Positions 1 through 5,412 of a stretch of DNA of 5,412 nucleotides are shown piece by piece (position 1 is the first letter of the stretch; every line of letters starts with the position of its first letter). Below the pieces are notes generated by a model. That model saw only the letters and a list, made by a program, of their open reading frames with translations, ran no database searches and had not been told where the DNA came from. Made by a program: the position numbers and the translations under genes. The stretch comes from an uncultured Devosia sp. (GTDB lineage Bacteria; Pseudomonadota; Alphaproteobacteria; Rhizobiales; Devosiaceae): positions 1 through 5,412 of the forward strand of contig CAMLKN010000172.1 in the NCBI GenBank assembly GCA_946480655.1. Direction: 5' to 3'.

Positions 1-24
1 CAACCTCTCCACAAAAACCAAAAT

Positions 25-59
25 CACAAAGGCCCCCGCTCAATGCGGGGGCTTTTGTG
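25..59 (+). terminator. Strong hairpin terminator of the gene upstream of the window
   Basis: A near-perfect 15-bp stem pairs 25-39 with 45-59 around a 5-base loop (TCAAT, 40-44). The core GCCCCCGC/GCGGGGGC (32-39 with 45-52) is perfect, 31 pairs with 53 as G-T, and the outer CACAAA/TTTGTG pairs extend the stem. A TTTT run follows the GC core on the right, and an A-rich tract (11-30) flanks it on the left, so the hairpin could stop transcription from either direction. It most likely ends a + strand gene lying just before position 1. The GTG of the next gene is only 17 bases further on. Confidence 0.85.
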
Positions 60-76
60 CTTTCCGGAAACATATC

Positions 77-595
77 GTGAAGCGCCAAGTGACCGTTCCT
101 CCGTTCACCGCAGATTGCGAAAAGTGCTTCGGCCTTTGCTGCACCGCCCTGTCCTTTGAGCGTTCCGACCAGTTCGGCCATGACAAGTTGGGCGGCCAAC
201 CCTGCCAGTTTCTTCAATCGGATTTCCGTTGCCGCATTCACGCCCGGCGCGAGGATCTGGGATATGGCGGCTGCGAAGCCTTTGACTGCCTTGGGGCAGG
301 GCAAAAGGCCAGCGCGGCTTTCGCTGCCCTGAACTGGCGCAATGACAGCGGCGTGGCCCGGCGGCTCTATGCCCGCTTCTCGCAACTGCTCCTGCTGCAG
401 GAAATGCGGCAAGCCCTGGAGACGGCTGCCGGCCTCGATATTTCAGCTGATCGGCATGAGGAACGCCAAAGGTTGCTTGATTTGGTCGGGGCCGAAGCCG
501 ATAGCGGTGCCAGCGATGTCACAGGGGCCGGTCAGCGCCTTCTCAATGAAGGCAAGAACTTCCTCAAGGGACTTGCGCCTGACTTGGTGTTGTAG
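77..595 (+). CDS. Small cysteine-cluster protein (YkgJ-like CxxCxxxCC metal-binding type)
   Basis: This is a 172-residue, probably cytoplasmic protein with no signal peptide or membrane segment. The N-terminal half carries eight cysteines: C14, C17, C21, C22 (CxxCxxxCC), C43, C52, C66 and C71. They sit in a pattern ending CxxxxC followed by LGAGQ. Such clusters are typical of YkgJ-type putative zinc- or iron-chelating domains. From memory, the same arrangement (cluster, FRC.IH, YDCFGAGQ-like block) forms the N-terminal part of some actinobacterial pentapeptide-repeat proteins; here no pentapeptide repeats follow. The C-terminal half (about 80-172) looks helical and I do not recognise it. The GTG start at 77 is chosen because GGAAA (66-70) lies at a usable distance and the reading frame must begin before C14. 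A GTG at 89 is the only near alternative. No biochemical function can be assigned; metal binding is an inference from the cysteines. Confidence 0.8.
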   Translation: MKRQVTVPPFTADCEKCFGLCCTALSFERSDQFGHDKLGGQPCQFLQSDFRCRIHARREDLGYGGCEAFDCLGAGQKASAAFAALNWRNDSGVARRLYARFSQLLLLQEMRQALETAAGLDISADRHEERQRLLDLVGAEADSGASDVTGAGQRLLNEGKNFLKGLAPDLVL

Positions 596-621
596 TCCTG
601 GCCGCCCGATCAGGTGAGGGG

Positions 622-650
622 TTGACCTCGCGGGCTCAAAAGCCATGCTG
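622..650 (+). promoter_or_regulatory. Weak candidate promoter for the channel gene
   Basis: The 87-base gap between the cysteine-cluster gene and the channel gene contains TTGACC (622-627), a good -35 match. A 16-17 base spacer leads only to CATGCT or ATGCTG, a poor -10. No terminator is visible in the gap, so read-through from the first gene is equally possible. The match is suggestive only. Confidence 0.25.
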
Positions 651-682
651 GCCGTCCCCTATTTGAAGAATTGCCGAGACCT

Positions 683-2881
683 ATGCCGCTGATCCGCATC
701 CTCCTGCTTTCCCTGCTTCTGATCCTGCCAGCCAGTGGCCAGACATTCCTGCCGGGTCAAACCGAGACGGCGAGCGAGACTGAAGCAGCCAGCAGTTCCG
801 CGGCCGTTGACGACTTGATCCGGATCCTCGAGGACGACGCGGCGCGGGCAGCCCTGATCGAACGGCTGCGCCAGGCGGCGCCGGAGACCGTTCCGGATGA
901 ACCCAACGTCCAGGATCTCAGCATCGCGCGGCAGTTGGCCGAATATACGCGGAGCGTGGCCGAAGGCGCTTCCGCCACCCTGCGCTCGGTGGGGCAGGCC
1001 CTTGGCAGTCTGCAACAGGTCTTCAGCGGTTCGCTCAGCGCTGACAGCAGTGCGTTGCGGTCGTTTGCGGTGGACATCGGTTTCCTGGCGGTCGCGCTCT
1101 TCGGCGGCTTCTTCGTCCTGCGACTCATCGTCAATGCGCTTTGCCAGGGAATTGCCGCGCGTGTGGCCGGGCGGGGTGTCCTTTCCAGACTTGGCGGGTT
1201 GCTGGGTGTCGCCCTGGTCGATGCCGGCAGCATCGTTCTGGCCTGGGGGCTCGGCTACGTGCTGGCGCTCAACTTCGGAACGACAGCCAATGGGCAGATG
1301 GGCATTAGTCAGTCCCTGCTGCTCAACGCTTTCCTTGTCGTTGAACTGATCAAGCTTGCGGTGCGCGTGGTGCTGGTGCCGCGGTTCCCGGCTCTGCGGC
1401 TGCTCTCTGTCACGGACAGCAATGCCGCTTATTGGTCCTTCTGGCTGGCGCGGATCGTCTCGCTGCTCGGCTATTCGTTCCTCTTCGTGGCGCCGATCCT
1501 GACCAGCCTCGTGTCGCCGGCGGCGGGGGGCGCAGTGCAGGTGCTGGCCATGGCCACGGCGGTGACCATCGGCATCATCATTACCCTGCAGAACAAGGAT
1601 GACGTTCGCATCTGGCTGCAGGAGGTTTCGGAACGGCGGGGACAGGATGGTCTCGGACAGGCCCTGGCCGCCATCGGACGGCACTGGCATGTGCTGGTCA
1701 TCGTCTATCTGCTCGCCCTTCTTGTCGTCTGGTTCGCCAATCCGGAAACGGCCCTGCCATTCATGATCGGTGCCACCGTCCAGTCGGCTTTCGCGATCCT
1801 GATCGGCGCCCTGGTCGTCGGTTTCATCACACGCTTTGTCAGTGCCGGACTGACCCTGCCCGATGATGTCCGGCAGCGTTTGCCCCTGCTCGAGACCCGC
1901 CTTCGGTCCTTTGTGCCGGCTGTGATGCGCGTCGTCCGCTGGATCATCATAGCCGCGGTGATCATTGCCATTGGCCAGGCCTGGGCGCTGTTCGATTTCG
2001 CTGCCTGGATCGGCAGCGAAGAGGGACTGGCCGTCGCCGGCTCGGTCGTTTCGGCGGCCCTGATCGTCCTTGCCGCCATCGTGCTGCATGTCGTCGTCGC
2101 GTCCTGGGTGGAATACCGGCTCAACGTCAATTTCGGCAAGGTGCCGACCGCGCGCGAGAAGACGCTGCTGAACCTGTTCAAGAACGCCTTCACCATTGCG
2201 CTTGTGGTCTTCGGAACCATGCTGGCCCTGGCCCAGATCGGGGTGAATATCGCGCCGCTCCTGGCCGGTGCCGGTGTGGTGGGCCTCGCCATCGGCTTTG
2301 GCGCGCAAAAGCTGGTGCAGGACATCATCACCGGCATCTTCATCCAGTTCGAGAACATCATGAACGAGGGCGACGTCGTGGCAGTGGGGCAGTGGTCGGG
2401 CGTGGTCGAAAAGCTCACCATCCGGTCCGTCACTATTCGCGATCTCTCGGGCACCGTGCATCTCATTCCCTTTTCGTCGGTCGATCAGGTCAGCAACATG
2501 ATGCGGGGCTTCTCCTATCATGTGGCCGAGATCGGCGTGGCCTATGACAGCGATATCGAAACCGTCAAAGCCGCCATGCGTGAGGCCTTCGACCGTCTCA
2601 TGCAGACCGAGCACAAGGACGAGATTCTAGACGAACTCGACATGCAGGGGATAACCGCCTTCGGGGACTCCGCGATCACCGTGCGGGCCCGCATCAAGAC
2701 GCTGCCGGGCAAGCAATGGGGTACGGGGCGTCGCTACAACGAACTGGTCAAGACCGTCTTTGCGGAGCGCGGCATCGAGATCCCCTATCCGCACGTCACC
2801 TATGTGCCGGCAGGCGGCAGCCCCAAAACGCCGCCTCCGGCGCGCCGGATCGACGGCGGGGCCGAGGGGGATGCCGATTGA
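683..2881 (+). CDS. YbiO-like mechanosensitive ion channel (MscS superfamily)
   Basis: This is a large inner-membrane channel that opens under membrane tension to release solutes during hypo-osmotic shock. From the ATG at 683 it has 732 residues, close to E. coli YbiO (about 740). A signal peptide (1 to about 19, hydrophobic LLLSLLLIL core, A-S-G before Q20) precedes a polar periplasmic region to about 125. Membrane segments lie near 128-152, 176-198, 208-233, 252-275, 283-304, 337-354, 362-385, 420-438, 450-475 and 496-518, followed by the pore helix 523-556. The pore helix has the Gly/Ala-rich AGAGVVGLAIGFGAQ pattern and the QDIITGIFIQFEN block. The beta domain follows (about 560-600: GDVV, IRS, LIPFSS where MscS has PN), then the alpha/beta domain to about 705 and a Pro/Gly-rich tail. 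A TTG at 671 would add four residues; ATG 683 puts the hydrophobic core in the usual place, though its Shine-Dalgarno sequence is weak. The YbiO relationship is judged from recalled sequence, not from an alignment. Confidence 0.93.
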   Translation: MPLIRILLLSLLLILPASGQTFLPGQTETASETEAASSSAAVDDLIRILEDDAARAALIERLRQAAPETVPDEPNVQDLSIARQLAEYTRSVAEGASATLRSVGQALGSLQQVFSGSLSADSSALRSFAVDIGFLAVALFGGFFVLRLIVNALCQGIAARVAGRGVLSRLGGLLGVALVDAGSIVLAWGLGYVLALNFGTTANGQMGISQSLLLNAFLVVELIKLAVRVVLVPRFPALRLLSVTDSNAAYWSFWLARIVSLLGYSFLFVAPILTSLVSPAAGGAVQVLAMATAVTIGIIITLQNKDDVRIWLQEVSERRGQDGLGQALAAIGRHWHVLVIVYLLALLVVWFANPETALPFMIGATVQSAFAILIGALVVGFITRFVSAGLTLPDDVRQRLPLLETRLRSFVPAVMRVVRWIIIAAVIIAIGQAWALFDFAAWIGSEEGLAVAGSVVSAALIVLAAIVLHVVVASWVEYRLNVNFGKVPTAREKTLLNLFKNAFTIALVVFGTMLALAQIGVNIAPLLAGAGVVGLAIGFGAQKLVQDIITGIFIQFENIMNEGDVVAVGQWSGVVEKLTIRSVTIRDLSGTVHLIPFSSVDQVSNMMRGFSYHVAEIGVAYDSDIETVKAAMREAFDRLMQTEHKDEILDELDMQGITAFGDSAITVRARIKTLPGKQWGTGRRYNELVKTVFAERGIEIPYPHVTYVPAGGSPKTPPPARRIDGGAEGDAD

Positions 2882-2911
2882 CGGCGATGTGATCGGCCGG
2901 TCAATCTTGCC

Positions 2912-2926
2912 TTAAGGTCATCTTAA
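2912..2926 (+). promoter_or_regulatory. CtrA-like box upstream of the lytic transglycosylase gene
   Basis: TTAA at 2912-2915 and TTAA at 2923-2926 are separated by exactly seven bases, the TTAA-N7-TTAA pattern bound by the alphaproteobacterial cell-cycle regulator CtrA. A third TTAA occurs at 2936-2939 but with a nine-base spacer. A -10-like TAATAT lies at 2937-2942, so a start near 2949 would place the box around -37 to -23, where activating CtrA sites usually sit. The box is 92 bases before the ATG at 3019. Binding is inferred from pattern and position only. Confidence 0.55.
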
Positions 2927-3007
2927 TTGCCTGCGTTAATATTTGCTGTACGCGCTCATGTTGCGGCACAGCAGGCGCGTTCGTGACTTTCCAGTAGCGC
3001 GTATGCA

Positions 3008-3012
3008 CGAGG
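3008..3012 (+). promoter_or_regulatory. Ribosome binding site deciding the 3019 start
   Basis: CGAGG at 3008-3012 lies six bases before ATG 3019. The alternative in-frame ATG at 3058 has no such purine run and would cut off the charged N-region of the signal peptide. Confidence 0.6.
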
Positions 3013-3018
3013 CCCAAG

Positions 3019-4233
3019 ATGACCCGATCGCTCGGTTCTTTGACATCCCGATTCCGCATGGCAGGCGCAACCCTGGCGTTGCTCGGCGTTTTCGCAGCGC
3101 CCGGCGCCGCCCTGGCCAATAGCGCGGATTTCCTGCGCAATCTCTGGCCAGAGGCTGAGCGCGCAGGTGTCTCGCGCCAGGCCTTCGAGGCCTCCTTTGC
3201 CAGCTATAGCCCCATTCCGCAGGTGATCGAGCTGACGCGCAAGCAGCCCGAATTCTCCCAGACGGTGCAGCAATATATCGACAAGCGCGTCACCGCCGCG
3301 CAGGCGGCCAAGGGCCAGGCCATGCGCAATGAATGGGCGCAAACGCTGGCCGGGGCGCAGCAGCGCTATGGCGTGCAGCCCGAAATCGTCCTCGCCATCT
3401 GGGGCATGGAGACCAATTTCGGCGGCTTCATGGGCGGCAACAATACCATCCATGCCCTCGCCACTTTGACCGAGAACGGCTATCGCGCCGACTTCTTCCG
3501 CTCCGAACTGGTGACGGCGCTGCGCATCGTTTCGGATGGCCACATCTCGCCGGGGTCGATGGTGGGATCCTGGGCCGGCGCCATGGGGCATACCCAGTTC
3601 ATGCCCTCGAGCTTCATGCGCTATGCGGTCGACTACAATGGCGACGGGCGCAAGGACATCTGGAACTCGGTACCCGATGCGCTCGGTTCGACCGCCAACT
3701 ACCTCAACAGCTTCGGCTGGCGGCCGGGCGAGACGTGGGGCTATGAGGTCAAGCTCCCCAGTGGCTTCAATTTCGCGGCGGCCCGCGAAATGGGCAAGGC
3801 GCCATTGAGCCAGTGGCAGGCCATGGGGGTTACCCGGGTTTCCGGGCGGCCCTTCCCCCGGCCCGAGGATGTCGGCCGGCTCTACATGCCAGCCGGTGCC
3901 AATGGGCCGACCTTTCTGCTGCTGCCCAATTTCGATGTCATCAAGCGCTACAACAATTCTGACAGCTATGCCCTGGCCGTGGGACATCTCGCGGACCGCA
4001 TCCTGGGGGGAGGCGGCTTCGTCACCCCTTGGCCGGAGGGTGACTATGCGCTCAACAAGGCGCAGCGCGGCGAGTTGCAGACCCTGCTGGCCCGGGCCGG
4101 CTTCGACGTCGGTACGGCCGATGGGGTCATCGGACCCAAGACGCGTGCCGGCATCATTGCCTATCAGCAGGCGCGCGGCTTGCCCGCTGACGGACATGTC
4201 TCGGGGCTCCTGCTTGAGCGGCTGAAGCGCTGA
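3019..4233 (+). CDS. Exported lytic murein transglycosylase, MltB family, with peptidoglycan-binding domain
   Basis: The enzyme cleaves the MurNAc-GlcNAc glycosidic bond of peptidoglycan in the periplasm, leaving 1,6-anhydro ends, and so serves wall remodelling and turnover. It has 404 residues. A signal peptide has a basic start, a hydrophobic core at about 15-27 and a likely cut after A33 (ALA|N). There is no lipobox cysteine, so unlike E. coli MltB it is probably soluble. The SLT_2 catalytic domain spans about 35-330. The catalytic glutamate is E131 in GMETNFGGFMGG, followed by GSWAGAMGHTQFMPSS (183-198). An EF-hand-like D205-Y-N-G-D-G-R-K-D213 loop matches the calcium site of E. coli Slt35, and ANYLNSFGW completes the family signature. 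A PG_binding_1 domain (about 345-404, with DGVIGPKTRAGIIAYQ) closes the protein. No key residue is missing. The gene stands alone between two 137- and 182-base gaps, each with a CtrA-like box, which suggests its own promoter. Confidence 0.95.
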   Translation: MTRSLGSLTSRFRMAGATLALLGVFAAPGAALANSADFLRNLWPEAERAGVSRQAFEASFASYSPIPQVIELTRKQPEFSQTVQQYIDKRVTAAQAAKGQAMRNEWAQTLAGAQQRYGVQPEIVLAIWGMETNFGGFMGGNNTIHALATLTENGYRADFFRSELVTALRIVSDGHISPGSMVGSWAGAMGHTQFMPSSFMRYAVDYNGDGRKDIWNSVPDALGSTANYLNSFGWRPGETWGYEVKLPSGFNFAAAREMGKAPLSQWQAMGVTRVSGRPFPRPEDVGRLYMPAGANGPTFLLLPNFDVIKRYNNSDSYALAVGHLADRILGGGGFVTPWPEGDYALNKAQRGELQTLLARAGFDVGTADGVIGPKTRAGIIAYQQARGLPADGHVSGLLLERLKR

Positions 4234-4241
4234 GCCCAGCG

Positions 4242-4257
4242 TTAACGTCCTGTTAAC
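4242..4257 (+). promoter_or_regulatory. CtrA-like box upstream of the alpha/beta-hydrolase gene
   Basis: TTAAC (4242-4246) and TTAAC (4253-4257) are repeated 11 bases apart, giving TTAA-N7-TTAAC, the full form of the CtrA consensus. With the G before each copy the repeats read GTTAAC, itself palindromic, so the two half-sites lie on the same face of the helix. The box begins nine bases after the transglycosylase stop codon and 174 bases before the hydrolase ATG. I could not find a convincing -10 downstream. If it acts as an activator site, transcription would start at about 4280-4295. Binding is inferred. Confidence 0.55.
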
Positions 4258-4289
4258 AAACTGAGCGCAATCTCGTTGGCGCTTAAGTA

Positions 4290-4330
4290 GAGGGCAGGCC
4301 AGCGAACACAGATGTTTCGCGCCTGCCCTC
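4290..4330 (+). other. Strong hairpin in the gap before the hydrolase gene (leader structure or T-less terminator)
   Basis: A perfect 10-bp inverted repeat, GAGGGCAGGC (4290-4299) with GCCTGCCCTC (4321-4330), continues inward. After a two-base bulge (4300-4301), GCGAA (4302-4306) pairs with TTCGC (4316-4320). After another bulge at 4307, AC (4308-4309) pairs with GT (4314-4315) around a four-base loop. That gives about 17 pairs in 41 bases. No T tract follows on either strand, so a classical intrinsic terminator is unlikely. It may be a folded 5' leader of the hydrolase mRNA or a 3'-end stabilising structure of the transglycosylase mRNA. Confidence 0.6.
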
Positions 4331-4357
4331 GCCCATTTCGGGTGCCACAAAATCCCC

Positions 4358-4378
4358 GGTTTCCTCGTGCAGGAAGCC
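4358..4378 (+). other. Second, smaller leader hairpin
   Basis: GGTTTCCT (4358-4365) pairs with AGGAAGCC (4371-4378) over eight positions, one of them G-T, around a five-base loop. It sequesters AGGAAG, the only good Shine-Dalgarno-like run in the leader. That run lies about 40 bases before the hydrolase ATG, too far to serve it directly. The structure is real on paper; a function is not shown. Confidence 0.4.
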
Positions 4379-4415
4379 CGTTCCGCCATCCTCCCGACCA
4401 CAGATTTCCGTTTCC

Positions 4416-5412
4416 ATGTTTGCCGTTCGATCTCTCCTTGCCGCGCTCCTGTCCCTGGCGCTGATCCTGCCCGCCCCCTCCCTTGCCGTCTCGATGATGG
4501 ACCCGTTCAACCTGCCGCCGGCCATGGATGGTGCGACGGCCAAGGTGGGGGATGGCGTGCCTTACGGCGACGGCGCCCGCAGCAAGCTCGATGTCTATGC
4601 GCCCGAGCAACGCGGCGAGGCGGCGCCGGTGGTGTTCTTCATCTATGGTGGCGGTTGGAGCCGGGGTGAGCGGAGCGAGTATGAATTTGTCGGCCGGGCC
4701 CTGGCGTCGCGGGGTTTCGTCACCGTTATTGCCGACTACCGGCTCTATCCCGAGGTGCGCTATCCCGAATTTCTCGAGGACGGGGCGCGGGCGCTGCGCT
4801 GGGTGCAGGACAATATCGCCAATTATGGCGGCGATCCCAACCGGCTGTTCCTGGCCGGTCATTCGGCGGGCGCCTACAATGCCGTCATGCAGGCGCTCGA
4901 CCCTTCGTTCCGGGCCGAGTTCGGCGTTACCATGCCGATCCTCGGCGTTGCTGCGCTGTCGGGTCCATACGACTTCTATCCCTTCGAATATAATGAAGTC
5001 CGCGATGTCTTCGGGCAGGCGGCAAGCCCCGAGGGGACGCAGCCGGTCAACCTGATCACGGCCGAAGCGCCGCCCATGTATCTGGCCACCGGCACGACCG
5101 ACCCGATCGTGCGGATGCAGAATACCGAGAACTTTGCGGACCGCCTGCGGGCGCAGGGCGTCTGGGTGACGACGCAATATTACGATGGCTTTGGGCATAT
5201 GGAGCCGGTGCTGGCCATGGGCGCGATGTGGCGTTGGCGCATGCCGGTGCTCGATGACATGGTGGGCTTCTTCCAGCGTTTTGGCGCCTTCCCCAGCGGC
5301 GTGCCGTATCTGGCGGTCGCCCCCGAGCCGCCGCAAATGCTGCCCGACTCGGTGGCGCCCATCGACCAGATCGTCAGCGACCTCAACGCCATGTTCCAGC
5401 CGATCGAGGACT
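4416..5412 (+). CDS. Exported alpha/beta-hydrolase, carboxylesterase-like (3' end beyond the window)
   Basis: The frame stays open from ATG 4416 to the window edge (332 codons seen, no stop), so the gene is partial at its 3' end. A signal peptide (hydrophobic core about 7-20, likely cut after A24, SLA|V) implies a periplasmic or secreted enzyme. The fold is that of the BD-FAE/Abhydrolase_3 esterases. The oxyanion-hole motif is YGGGW (77-81), with Tyr where many members have His. The nucleophile elbow GHSAG puts Ser at 150, the acid is probably D229 in GTTDPIV, and the base is H261 in FGHME. The triad is therefore complete and an active ester or amide hydrolase is likely; the substrate cannot be told from sequence. 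The usual fold ends near 290, yet a Pro-rich extension continues to at least 332. No Shine-Dalgarno sequence is visible before ATG 4416. Starting at the ATG pair 4494/4497 would lose the signal peptide, and no other start codon of the usual types lies upstream in frame after the TAA at 4284. Confidence 0.9.
   Translation, partial: MFAVRSLLAALLSLALILPAPSLAVSMMDPFNLPPAMDGATAKVGDGVPYGDGARSKLDVYAPEQRGEAAPVVFFIYGGGWSRGERSEYEFVGRALASRGFVTVIADYRLYPEVRYPEFLEDGARALRWVQDNIANYGGDPNRLFLAGHSAGAYNAVMQALDPSFRAEFGVTMPILGVAALSGPYDFYPFEYNEVRDVFGQAASPEGTQPVNLITAEAPPMYLATGTTDPIVRMQNTENFADRLRAQGVWVTTQYYDGFGHMEPVLAMGAMWRWRMPVLDDMVGFFQRFGAFPSGVPYLAVAPEPPQMLPDSVAPIDQIVSDLNAMFQPIED

Noticed and set aside
77..595. Pentapeptide repeats in the first gene, suggested by the similarity of its N-terminus
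   Set aside because: No A(D/N)LXX-type five-residue periodicity is present in the C-terminal half.
671..682. TTG start four codons before the channel ATG
   Set aside because: The purine run GAAGAA directly abuts the TTG, leaving no spacing for ribosome binding, and the extra residues add nothing to the signal peptide.
659..2614. A 651-codon open frame on the minus strand opposite the channel gene
   Set aside because: It is rich in His, Asp, Gly, Arg and Gln with no recognisable domain, as expected of the complement of a GC-rich, membrane-protein gene. The + strand frame has clear MscS motifs over the same span.
2882..2910. Terminator after the channel gene, suggested by the GC-rich palindromic GGCCGG region
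   Set aside because: The inverted repeat is only a few bases long and no T run follows.
3019..3120. Lipoprotein signal for the MltB homologue, as in E. coli MltB
   Set aside because: No cysteine occurs near the cleavage site; the end of the signal peptide reads ALA|N, a normal signal peptidase I site.
2956..4401. A 481-codon minus-strand open frame covering the transglycosylase gene
   Set aside because: It is low-complexity and antisense to a gene with an intact catalytic domain. It also crosses both regulatory gaps, and stop-free antisense frames are common at this GC content.
4242..5336. A 364-codon minus-strand open frame opposite the hydrolase gene
   Set aside because: It is Arg/His/Gly-rich without domains. 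The + strand frame has a signal peptide and a full Ser-Asp-His triad.

Overview
The window is a GC-rich (roughly 60-65% by eye), densely coding chromosomal segment. Its four genes all lie on the + strand: three complete, and a fourth that runs off the right edge. Codon use, the MltB-type transglycosylase with a C-terminal peptidoglycan-binding domain, and two intergenic TTAA-N7-TTAA boxes (the CtrA recognition pattern) suggest an alphaproteobacterium, most likely of the order Hyphomicrobiales. A Devosia-like organism is my best guess, but nothing in the window proves the genus. I see no mobile element, tRNA, rRNA, CRISPR array or obvious sign of recent transfer.

Layout: (1) Positions 1-76 hold a strong, possibly bidirectional hairpin terminator for a gene outside the window. 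(2) Positions 77-595 encode a small cysteine-cluster protein with a CxxCxxxCC motif. (3) Positions 683-2881 encode a large YbiO-like mechanosensitive channel of the MscS superfamily, with a signal peptide, about eleven membrane segments and the conserved pore/beta-domain module. (4) The 137-base gap 2882-3018 holds a TTAA-N7-TTAA box. (5) Positions 3019-4233 encode an exported MltB-family lytic transglycosylase. (6) The 182-base gap 4234-4415 holds a second TTAA-N7-TTAA(C) box followed by two hairpins. (7) Positions 4416-5412 encode the start of an exported alpha/beta-hydrolase (carboxylesterase-like) with a complete catalytic triad and a proline-rich tail cut by the window end.

Functionally, three of the four products act in the cell envelope: osmotic pressure release, peptidoglycan cleavage and a periplasmic or secreted esterase. 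The transglycosylase and esterase genes are each preceded by a CtrA-like box. All six TTAA tetranucleotides that I could find lie in those two gaps, so a shared cell-cycle or envelope control is a reasonable hypothesis. The first gene does not obviously fit the envelope theme. This is mostly an ordinary housekeeping region; the regulatory gaps are its most interesting part, and I do not see a new multi-gene system.
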